In this document: piece by piece, positions 1 to 5,917 of the stretch
How the letters are laid out: each line of letters starts with the position of its first letter
Position numbering within the stretch: position 1 is the stretch's first letter
Origin: Sulfuricellaceae bacterium
GTDB lineage: Bacteria > Pseudomonadota > Gammaproteobacteria > Burkholderiales > UBA9220
Assembly (NCBI GenBank): GCA_019911985.1
Contig: JAIOJO010000323.1
Coordinates: 1-9,226 of the forward strand
Reading direction: 5' to 3'
Length of the DNA stretch: 9,226 nucleotides
The notes under the pieces: generated by a model
Told to the model about the DNA's origin: nothing
The model's database searches: none
What the model saw: only the letters and a program-made list of their open reading frames with translations
Program-made: the position numbers and the translations under genes

Positions 1-893
1 ATATCGGCAGCTTGCTGAGTGCTGTCGATACCGCTTGCTACAGGGACAAGGATAAGGGGCGAAATCGGATCCAGATATTTCACCACGATGATGTGGAGTT
101 GGCACAAATGCACCTGGAAATGGAATGGGTGTCACGTATCAGCAAAGCGTTTGAGGAGGAGAGGCTGCGCTTGTTTTACCAGACCATTGCGCCGGTAGCA
201 CAGCGTGAAACGGAACAGGGAGAGCATTATGAAATTCTTTTACGTATGGTGGGGGAAGACGGAGAGTTGATTCCCCCAGGCGCTTTTTTGCCCGCCGCCG
301 AGCGCTACAATCTGATGCCGAGCATCGATCGTTGGGTGATCCGCACCTTATTCGCGTCATATCACCAGATCGCAGCGAATGCCACTTGTTCTTGTTTGGA
401 TACGATTTCCATCAATTTATCCGGGGCTTCGATAGGCGACGAGTTTTTCTTGGATTTTATACGCGAGCAGTTTACGCTTTACGACGTTCCGCCTTGCGTC
501 ATTTGCTTTGAAATTACCGAGACTGTGGCTATCAGCAATCTGCAACTGGCATCCGCCTTTATTAACGAACTGAAACGCTTGGGATGCCGTTTTGCCTTGG
601 ATGACTTCGGCAGCGGAATGTCATCTTTTGCTTATCTTAAACATCTCGACATCGACTATTTGAAAATCGACGGCGCTTTTGTTCGAGACATGGTCAATGA
701 CAGCGTGGATTACGCCATGGTCGAGGCGATTAATCAGGTCGGCCATGTTATGGGCATCGAGACCGTTGCCGAATTTGTCGAAAATGACGCCATTTTTGCC
801 AAGTTGGTCGAGCTGGGGGTGGATTTTGCCCAGGGTTACGGCATCCATAAAACCGAGCCTTTGCGGATGATACGAGTCGAGAAAGTCCAGTGA
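1..893 (+). CDS. GGDEF-EAL protein, c-di-GMP phosphodiesterase (C-terminal part; 5' end outside window)
   Basis: This is the 3' part of a gene that opens before the window; the first whole codon is at base 3. The first ~20 residues (CYRDKDKGRNRIQIF) match the end of a GGDEF domain, so the full protein is a GGDEF-EAL tandem, perhaps with sensory domains further upstream. A complete EAL domain follows. Counting from the TTG at base 12, the metal- and catalysis-related residues all look present: E74 of the EIL (EAL) motif, N135 (SINLSG), E167 (FEITE), D197-D198 (DDFGSG), K218 (LKID), E254 (TVAEFVE) and Q274 (QGYG). From family knowledge it should hydrolyse c-di-GMP to pGpG. Whether the GGDEF half is active cannot be judged, because its catalytic loop lies outside the window. 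The stop codon overlaps the GTG start of glk (GTGA), which suggests one transcript and coupled translation. Confidence 0.93.
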   Translation, partial: IGSLLSAVDTACYRDKDKGRNRIQIFHHDDVELAQMHLEMEWVSRISKAFEEERLRLFYQTIAPVAQRETEQGEHYEILLRMVGEDGELIPPGAFLPAAERYNLMPSIDRWVIRTLFASYHQIAANATCSCLDTISINLSGASIGDEFFLDFIREQFTLYDVPPCVICFEITETVAISNLQLASAFINELKRLGCRFALDDFGSGMSSFAYLKHLDIDYLKIDGAFVRDMVNDSVDYAMVEAINQVGHVMGIETVAEFVENDAIFAKLVELGVDFAQGYGIHKTEPLRMIRVEKVQ

Positions 894-1888
894 GCCAGCC
901 GGCCCCTAGGGTTCTCGCAGCCGATATCGGCGGCACCAAAACGCTACTATTGTTGGCCGAGCCGGTCAATGATGGCTTTCGCTGTATTCGTGAAAAGCGC
1001 TATGAGAATCGCGCATTTGGCGATTTAAACGAGCTGTTGCAAGTTTTTCTGGACGACTCCGGTTTCCCAACGCTTGCCGGCGCATGCTTTGCGGTGGCTG
1101 GAGAGGTATCTGGAAATCAAGCGCGACTTACTAACTTGTCATGGGATATCCAAGGGGACGCCCTTACCCGGTCACTGGGCGTGCCGGTAAGCTTGATTAA
1201 CGATTTCGAAGCGGTCGGATATGGAATAGCGTCCTTGGCTCCTGCCGATCTTGAGATATTGCAAGCAGGCGAGCCAGAAGTTAATGGGGTGCGTGCCGTC
1301 TTGGGAGCGGGAACCGGCTTGGGAACGGGGTTTTTATCGTGGCAAGACGACGCGTATCGTGTTTTTCCCTCGGAAGGCAGCCATGCCGATTTTGCTCCAG
1401 CTAACGAGCAACAAGTTGGATTGCTGCGTTTTCTATGGAAAAAATATGCCCATGTTTCGTGGGAGAGAGTAGTCTCCGGTCCCGGCCTCGTGAATATTTT
1501 CGAATACCTACTACAGGAAGGCGTAGATGGGCGCAGCCCCGATCTCATGCGAGCCATGCAGCAAGATGACCCTCCTGCCGCCATAGCCGCCGCCGCTCTG
1601 GCCAAAAGCGACGCGCTTGCCGTCGAGGCCTTGGATATTTTCGTGGCCGTCTATGGCGCAGAAGCGGGAAATTTGGCTTTAAAATTGTTGCCGCGCGGTG
1701 GCTTATATCTCGCCGGAGGCATCACGCCCAAAATTCTCCCCCGGCTTAAGGATGGCGGATTTATGCAAGCCTTTAGGGATAAGGGGCGGTTTTCAGGAAT
1801 GCTCGAAAAAATGCCGGTTTACGCAATCTTAAACCCCCGCGTGGGCTTGCTGGGCGCCCTTACGGTGGGCCTCAGCCTAATAAAATAG
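890..1888 (+). CDS. glk: Glucokinase (Glk family)
   Basis: Cytoplasmic ATP-dependent kinase that phosphorylates glucose to glucose 6-phosphate. The 332-residue product has the normal length of the bacterial Glk family (not ROK). The N-terminal phosphate-binding motif is ADIGGTKT (11-18). LINDFEAVGYG (102-112) carries the expected catalytic base D105. GAGTGLGTG (139-147) is the second nucleotide-binding loop. EGSHADF (162-168) carries sugar ligands E162 and H165, with a serine where the enteric enzyme has glycine. ERVVSGPGL (192-200) and LAGGI (274-278) complete the fold. The start is GTG at 890, overlapping the upstream EAL gene by 4 bp. I see no strong Shine-Dalgarno sequence, so translation probably depends on the upstream gene. 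The 3' end faces moaA across 46 bp. Family assignment is firm; sugar specificity is inferred. Confidence 0.95.
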   Translation: MSQPAPRVLAADIGGTKTLLLLAEPVNDGFRCIREKRYENRAFGDLNELLQVFLDDSGFPTLAGACFAVAGEVSGNQARLTNLSWDIQGDALTRSLGVPVSLINDFEAVGYGIASLAPADLEILQAGEPEVNGVRAVLGAGTGLGTGFLSWQDDAYRVFPSEGSHADFAPANEQQVGLLRFLWKKYAHVSWERVVSGPGLVNIFEYLLQEGVDGRSPDLMRAMQQDDPPAAIAAAALAKSDALAVEALDIFVAVYGAEAGNLALKLLPRGGLYLAGGITPKILPRLKDGGFMQAFRDKGRFSGMLEKMPVYAILNPRVGLLGALTVGLSLIK

Positions 1889-1899
1889 ACCGTCGGGTT

Positions 1900-1914
1900 G
1901 GATGCAAGGCATCC
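1900..1914. terminator. Small perfect hairpin between convergent glk and moaA
   Basis: GGATGC (1900-1905), a 3-base loop AAG, and GCATCC (1909-1914) form a perfect 6-bp inverted repeat in the 46-bp gap between the two convergent stop codons. There is no T-run on either side, so it is not a classic intrinsic terminator. Its position suggests it could help end or protect transcripts from either strand, but that is inference. Confidence 0.3.
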
Positions 1915-1934
1915 TGCGATATGGAGAACGTGGT

Positions 1935-2924
1935 TTAACCGCCGGTTTTAGCCATGATGCGCACCATTTTATGGGGCTGTGAGCTGAAGTCGTGCCGTTC
2001 CGGTTTACGGTTGATGGCGGCGTAGACGGCATCAACCAGATCGGAATCGCTGGCGCCGCTCCGCAGCAGTGGACGGAACTCGAATTTATCGTCTTGCCCT
2101 AGGCACAAATACAAGCTTCCTTCCACCGACAGGCGAACCCGGTTGCAGGTGTCGCAGAAGTGCTGAGAGATCGGGGTAATAAACCCGACACTGAAGCGCC
2201 CGTCAACGCTTTTCAGATAGCGAGCAGGGCCGCCGCCTGGCAATACGCCATCTACCAAATCGAAGCGCTCGCGCAAGCGCTGCTTAATCGGTTGCAGGTC
2301 GAGGAAGCCGGCGTTGCGCCCCGTTACTCCCATCGGCATGGTTTCGATTAGGCGTAGAATGAAACCGTGCTCCATGCAAAAGGCCACCATATCGTCGATT
2401 TCATCGTCGTTGATGCCTTGCATGGCAACCATATTGATTTTAATCGGATTGAAGCCCGCCCGTTTCGCTGCCATCAAACCGCCTATGATCGAGTCCAGGC
2501 AATCCTTCCGGGTAATTTCCCTCAACCGATCGGAGCGAAGAGAGTCCAGGCTGACGTTCAGGCGATCGATACCGGAGCGTTTGAGTTCATCCGCGCATTT
2601 AGCCAGTTGTGTGGCATTTGTGCTGAGCGACAAGTCGTCTATTCCAGGCAATTGTTTTAGACGTGCAGCAAGATCGGGTAGGCCTCGGCGCGTTAGCGGT
2701 TCACCGCCAGTCAAGCGTATGCGAGTCACGCCCAGGCGGCCGAATACGCCAACAAGCCGAACCAGCTCGTCGTGGCTTAACCAATTTTCCGGTTCTTCAA
2801 AGCCCTTGAAGCTTTCGGGGATACAGTAAGTGCAGCGAAGATCGCAGCGGTCTGTAACAGAGACGCGCAGATATTCAATTTTTCTGCCGAAGCGATCTGC
2901 TATGGCCTTGCTGGGAGCGAGCAT
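1935..2924 (-). CDS. moaA: GTP 3',8-cyclase MoaA (molybdenum cofactor biosynthesis)
   Basis: Radical-SAM enzyme that converts GTP to 3',8-cyclo-7,8-dihydro-GTP, the first step of molybdopterin synthesis, together with MoaC (not in this window). The 329 residues match the usual length. The radical-SAM [4Fe-4S] cluster motif C27-x3-C31-x2-C34 lies in DRCDLRCTYC. The SAM-binding GGEP is at 73-76. The C-terminal second cluster ligands are C257, C260 and C274 (FCDTCNRVRLS, then LYLCLG), with GTP-contacting arginines in NRVR. The chain ends in the conserved double glycine (KTGG) needed for activity in this family. The ATG at 2924 fits the usual MoaA N-terminus; GATGGA just upstream is a weak ribosome-binding site. 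No other moa, mob or molybdoenzyme gene is visible, so the gene stands alone here. Confidence 0.96.
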   Translation of the reverse strand: MLAPSKAIADRFGRKIEYLRVSVTDRCDLRCTYCIPESFKGFEEPENWLSHDELVRLVGVFGRLGVTRIRLTGGEPLTRRGLPDLAARLKQLPGIDDLSLSTNATQLAKCADELKRSGIDRLNVSLDSLRSDRLREITRKDCLDSIIGGLMAAKRAGFNPIKINMVAMQGINDDEIDDMVAFCMEHGFILRLIETMPMGVTGRNAGFLDLQPIKQRLRERFDLVDGVLPGGGPARYLKSVDGRFSVGFITPISQHFCDTCNRVRLSVEGSLYLCLGQDDKFEFRPLLRSGASDSDLVDAVYAAINRKPERHDFSSQPHKMVRIMAKTGG

Positions 2925-2955
2925 GTTTCCATCTCACAAATAGGTAATTGGCTTA

Positions 2956-2983
2956 ATTTTACTGGGTTACCGGTGACGCGCAA
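2956..2983 (-). promoter_or_regulatory. Candidate sigma-70 promoter of moaA
   Basis: Read on the minus strand, TTGCGC (2983-2978) is followed after 16 bp by TAAAAT (2961-2956), five of six matches to the -10 consensus. Transcription would begin near 2949, leaving a leader of about 25 nt before the moaA ATG. That leader is too short for a molybdenum-cofactor riboswitch. The call is by eye; the -35 box is only half consensus. Confidence 0.45.
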
Positions 2984-3035
2984 TATTCCATAGGGCGTAG
3001 ACAGGAGATAGCGGCGACTAGTTCGGGTGGCTTAG

Positions 3036-3059
3036 GTATATAGATTCATATATATATAC
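3036..3059. repeat. AT-only inverted repeat in the moaA/cyclase intergenic region
   Basis: GTATATA (3036-3042) and TATATAC (3053-3059) are a perfect 7-bp inverted repeat around a 10-bp centre, inside a run of alternating T and A. It lies between two divergent genes, about 140 bp upstream of the cyclase start. It could be an operator, an easily melted promoter element, or simply AT-rich sequence; nothing decides between these. Confidence 0.4.
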
Positions 3060-3067
3060 AGTACTTT

Positions 3068-3092
3068 GGGGGTTTTATATGATTTTTCCCCC
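3068..3092. repeat. G5/C5 inverted repeat flanking an AT core
   Basis: Five G (3068-3072) and five C (3088-3092) flank a 15-base, almost pure A/T core. As DNA this is a symmetric GGGGG-N15-CCCCC site; as RNA it would be a 5-bp GC stem. It starts 9 bp after the AT inverted repeat and is about 105 bp upstream of the cyclase ATG, a reasonable place for a regulator-binding site. No known operator is recognised. Confidence 0.35.
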
Positions 3093-3198
3093 TTTGTTAA
3101 ATTGAAATGTTGCCGCATACTGCCAAGTTGAGGCTAAAAAATAAACGTGGAATCATTTGCTTATGATTTTTCTAAGTTAACCTGCGTATCAGCTCTGG

Positions 3199-4455
3199 AT
3201 GATGGATTTCAAAAAGGCATTTGCAGCATCAATGCGTCGGCTTATTAATGAGCTCCCACTCGACGAGTTGGAATGGCTCGTCTTCCCGCAGAAGCACATG
3301 ATGCTGTTAGCAACGCGGCGCGCGGCGATGATTATCTCCCGTGTGCGTTTGGTGGCGGCTTTATTCGCAATCTTGACGCCACTTTGGATCGTCGTGGATT
3401 GGTGGGTTTTTCCCCGGCCTCTATGGGGCTGGCTGGCAACGGGCCGGGTCGCTTCCAGCGTGATGCTGGCCTCGTTGGCGTTTCTGTACAAAAGTTCGAC
3501 CAGCATGAGCCGGGCCTACTTGGCGCTGGTGATCTTATTTTCCATTCCCACTGCTTTCTTTATTTTTGCCCATAGCCACTTGTACCCGTTTCATCTCGAC
3601 GGCATGGCTGCCGTCGTGCAGACCGGTTACACCTTTTTGCCCTTCGTGCTGGTCGCCGGTTTGAGTGTTTTCCCCCTGACGGTCGTGGAGGGATTGGTTT
3701 TTTCATTTCCGGCATTGCTGGCAATAGCGTTGCCGGTATTGATCAATCCTAAGGTCGGCCAACTGGGGGCTTTTCTCGGGACATTCTGGCTGTTGCTGGT
3801 GATTGCGGTAGTGTCCACCTTGGCGGGAATGAGTCAACTGGGATTCATGATTAACCTGGTGCGCCAGGCTATCCGGGATCCCTTGACGGGGAGTTTTTCG
3901 CGACTGAGCGGAGAGGAGTTGCTGGAAATCCAGTTCATCATTTCCGTACGCAGCCATTCGCCCCTGTCGGTGGCATTTATTGATCTGGACGATTTTAAGG
4001 CGGTAAACGACTTGTTCGGCCATGAAGCGGGGGATCGGGTGTTGATTGCAACCGCCGAACAAATTCGTCGCAAGCTACGCACCGGCGACATGCTGGCTCG
4101 CTGGGGCGGTGAGGAGTTCGTGCTGATTATGCCGAATACCTACGCGGGAAATGCGGTCGCCGTGCTCGAACGTTTAAGGGCGTCGGGTTTGGGATTTCGT
4201 CCCGATGGTCGCGCGATTACCGCCAGCATTGGTTTGGCGGAGCGGATAGAAGATAACATTGGCGAGTGGCGCGTGCTTGTGGACGCCGCCGATCAACGCA
4301 TGTATGCCGCCAAGCAAAGCGGCAAAGACCGTATCATGGCGGGGCCTCACGACCTAGTGGCGTCGTCCTTTACCGGTGGCGATGTGCCAGCGCCCACGCC
4401 ACATGCTCGCGAACCAGCGCCGAGGGATGATCCTGGCGCCGTTGGAGCGCCCTAA
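3199..4455 (+). CDS. Membrane-bound diguanylate cyclase (multi-TM sensor + GGDEF domain)
   Basis: This 418-residue protein probably makes c-di-GMP from two GTP at the inner membrane. Residues ~50-213 hold about six hydrophobic segments (roughly 50-68, 78-97, 105-125, 141-158, 160-182, 189-213), a MASE-like integral-membrane sensor I cannot place in a named family. The GGDEF domain spans ~222-382: DPLTGSF (227-233), metal-binding D262 in FIDLDDF, substrate asparagine N270 in FKAVND, and the active-site loop GGEEF (303-307). An inhibitory-site RTGD (R294-D297) lies exactly five residues before GGEEF, as in product-inhibited cyclases. The domain should therefore be active and feedback-controlled. 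The usual NR after DPLTG is changed to SR. After the domain's normal end (KDRIM, 376-380) comes a ~37-residue Pro/Ala-rich tail, most of it antisense to the end of queG. The start is ATG at 3199 or the next codon (3202); the ribosome-binding site is weak. Confidence 0.92.
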   Translation: MMDFKKAFAASMRRLINELPLDELEWLVFPQKHMMLLATRRAAMIISRVRLVAALFAILTPLWIVVDWWVFPRPLWGWLATGRVASSVMLASLAFLYKSSTSMSRAYLALVILFSIPTAFFIFAHSHLYPFHLDGMAAVVQTGYTFLPFVLVAGLSVFPLTVVEGLVFSFPALLAIALPVLINPKVGQLGAFLGTFWLLLVIAVVSTLAGMSQLGFMINLVRQAIRDPLTGSFSRLSGEELLEIQFIISVRSHSPLSVAFIDLDDFKAVNDLFGHEAGDRVLIATAEQIRRKLRTGDMLARWGGEEFVLIMPNTYAGNAVAVLERLRASGLGFRPDGRAITASIGLAERIEDNIGEWRVLVDAADQRMYAAKQSGKDRIMAGPHDLVASSFTGGDVPAPTPHAREPAPRDDPGAVGAP

Positions 4456-5458
4456 GCGATTCCGCCGTGGGGGGAGCGTTGCCCAGGCCGACTGCCAAGT
4501 TGCGCAGCCACTGCTCGTATCCGATACGATAAATGGCGCTTCCCGCCATCTTGTGGAGAAATTCCGCTTCGCTCCAGGCAAACAATTCCGTCAAATTGGC
4601 TCTGTCTAGTCCGTGCCGCACAGCAAAATCCGCTTCGTCGGATACCTGGGCAAATTTGTTCCATGGACAAACTAACTGGCAATCGTCGCAGCCGTAGACG
4701 CGGTTGCCGATAAGGGGCCGCAGGGGCGCTGGAAGCGAGCCTTTTAGTTCTATGGTGAGATAGGAGATGCAGCGCCGCGCATCGACTTGGTAGGGCGCGA
4801 CGATGGCCTGCGTCGGGCAAATGTCGAGGCACCGGCGGCAATCGCCGCAGTGCGCTGTTTGCGGTGCATCGGCAGGCAAGGGCAAATCGGTATAAATTTC
4901 CCCGAGAAAAAATAGCGAGCCGGCCTCCCTCGATAGCAACAGGGTATGCTTGCCGCGCCAGCCGATTCCAGCCTGGGCCGCAATCGCGGTTTCCATGACT
5001 GGGGCGCTGTCGGTGAATACGCGGTAGTGGTAGGGGCCGATGGCTAATTGAATGCGCTCGGCCAATTGTTTTAAACGCTGGCGCATTAGCTTATGGTAGT
5101 CGCGCCCCAGGGCATAACGGGAAATATAAGCGCGATCCGGGTTGTTTAAAATCGAAGCTGCATCGGCTAGATCCGGCAAGACGTAATTCATGCGTGCAGA
5201 GAGGATGGACAGGGTTCCCGGCACGAGTTTGTCTGGGTGGCTGCGTTTGCTGCCGTGTTTTGCCATATAATCCATGTCGCCGTGGTAGTCCTGTTCCAGC
5301 CATATCTGGAGGCGTTCTTCGGTATGTCCTAGGTCAATGCCGCCGATGCCGATGGCCTGGAACCCCAATTTTTGTCCCCACGACTTGATTTCTTCGGCTA
5401 AAGCGGCGGGAGCGAGAGAGTCAGCTTCGGATCTCAGAGTATGCATAGGCGTAATCAT
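4370..5458 (-). CDS. queG: Epoxyqueuosine reductase QueG
   Basis: Cytoplasmic iron-sulfur and cobalamin-dependent enzyme that reduces epoxyqueuosine to queuosine at the tRNA wobble position, the last step of queuosine synthesis. Numbered from the ATG at 5458 (362 residues): SRYALGRDYHKL (113-124) is a family signature; D150 in TDSAP is the expected catalytic acid; a first cluster motif is C204-x2-C207-x2-C210-x3-C214-P; C230 lies in RRCISYLTIE; the second cluster motif is C257-x2-C260-x3-C264-P. The C-terminus (SALVREHVAWAL) fits the HEAT-like end of QueG. A TTG at 5464 would extend the frame, but it is 1 bp from GGGTGA, whereas the ATG at 5458 has that site at 7-bp spacing. An ATG at 5446 is also possible. 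The 5' end overlaps tsaE and the 3' end overlaps the cyclase gene by 86 bp. Confidence 0.95.
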   Translation of the reverse strand: MITPMHTLRSEADSLAPAALAEEIKSWGQKLGFQAIGIGGIDLGHTEERLQIWLEQDYHGDMDYMAKHGSKRSHPDKLVPGTLSILSARMNYVLPDLADAASILNNPDRAYISRYALGRDYHKLMRQRLKQLAERIQLAIGPYHYRVFTDSAPVMETAIAAQAGIGWRGKHTLLLSREAGSLFFLGEIYTDLPLPADAPQTAHCGDCRRCLDICPTQAIVAPYQVDARRCISYLTIELKGSLPAPLRPLIGNRVYGCDDCQLVCPWNKFAQVSDEADFAVRHGLDRANLTELFAWSEAEFLHKMAGSAIYRIGYEQWLRNLAVGLGNAPPTAESLRALQRRQDHPSALVREHVAWALAHRHR

Positions 5459-5917
5459 ATCCAATTCACCCGCTATTTGCGCGACGAGGCAGCAACCAAT
5501 GCCTTGGGCGCGGAGTTGGCTGCGCGGTTGGAGCCGGGCTTGATCATTTATCTCTGCGGCGACCTGGGCGCGGGTAAAACGGCGTTGACGCGGGCAATAC
5601 TACGGGCCTTGGGTTTTGTTGGCAAAGTAAAAAGTCCAACCTATACTTTGGTTGAACCTTACGAGGTTTCTAGGTTAAACTTATATCACTTTGATTTTTA
5701 TCGTTTCAACGATCCGCACGAATGGTTGGATGCGGGCTTTCGCGATTACTTTAATGCGGAATCCATCTGCCTGGTGGAGTGGCCGGAAAAAGCGGATGGT
5801 TTACTCCCGCCGGCTGATGTCAGGATCTTGCTGGAAATTCAAGATGTTGGCCGTATGGCCGATATTACGGCAGAGACTAAAAAGGGTGAGCAATGTTTGC
5901 AACGCATGGCGCAATAG
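5441..5917 (+). CDS. tsaE: tRNA threonylcarbamoyladenosine biosynthesis ATPase TsaE
   Basis: P-loop ATPase that works with TsaB and TsaD to make N6-threonylcarbamoyladenosine (t6A) at position 37 of ANN-decoding tRNAs. The 158 residues match the family (about 150). Visible motifs are the Walker A GDLGAGKT (40-47), the family block KSPTYTLVEPY (64-74), YHFDFYR (82-88) with the Walker-B-like aspartate D85, RDYF (101-104) and LVEWPE (111-116). The ATG at 5441 is the only good start and fits the usual N-terminus, but I see no convincing ribosome-binding site. It overlaps the start of divergent queG, so its promoter must lie within queG coding sequence. amiB begins inside its 3' end. E. coli has yjeF just upstream; here it is absent. 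Confidence 0.95.
   Translation: MHRRNHIQFTRYLRDEAATNALGAELAARLEPGLIIYLCGDLGAGKTALTRAILRALGFVGKVKSPTYTLVEPYEVSRLNLYHFDFYRFNDPHEWLDAGFRDYFNAESICLVEWPEKADGLLPPADVRILLEIQDVGRMADITAETKKGEQCLQRMAQ
5466..5471 (-). promoter_or_regulatory. Ribosome-binding site deciding the queG start
   Basis: Minus-strand GGGTGA ends 7 bp before the ATG at 5458 and only 1 bp before the alternative TTG at 5464, so it favours the ATG. It lies inside the first codons of tsaE on the other strand. Confidence 0.5.

Noticed and set aside
1117..1605. 162-codon open frame on the minus strand inside glk
   Set aside because: It is antisense to well-conserved glucokinase sequence, is rich in Ser/Pro/Arg as expected of a shadow frame, and resembles no family.
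1900..1914. Perfect hairpin as a standard intrinsic terminator for glk or moaA
   Set aside because: The stem is only 6 bp and no T-run follows on either strand, so it was kept only as a low-confidence site.
2314..2829. 171-codon open frame on the plus strand inside moaA
   Set aside because: It lies fully antisense to conserved MoaA motifs and its Arg/Ser-rich composition is typical of an out-of-frame reading.
3030..3100. AT-rich stretch as a replication origin or attachment site
   Set aside because: There are no DnaA-box clusters, no integrase gene and no flanking direct repeats; it is simply a divergent intergenic region.
2925..3198. Molybdenum-cofactor riboswitch upstream of moaA
   Set aside because: The best promoter leaves only about 25 nt of leader, and I could not trace the conserved multi-stem layout of that RNA in the region.
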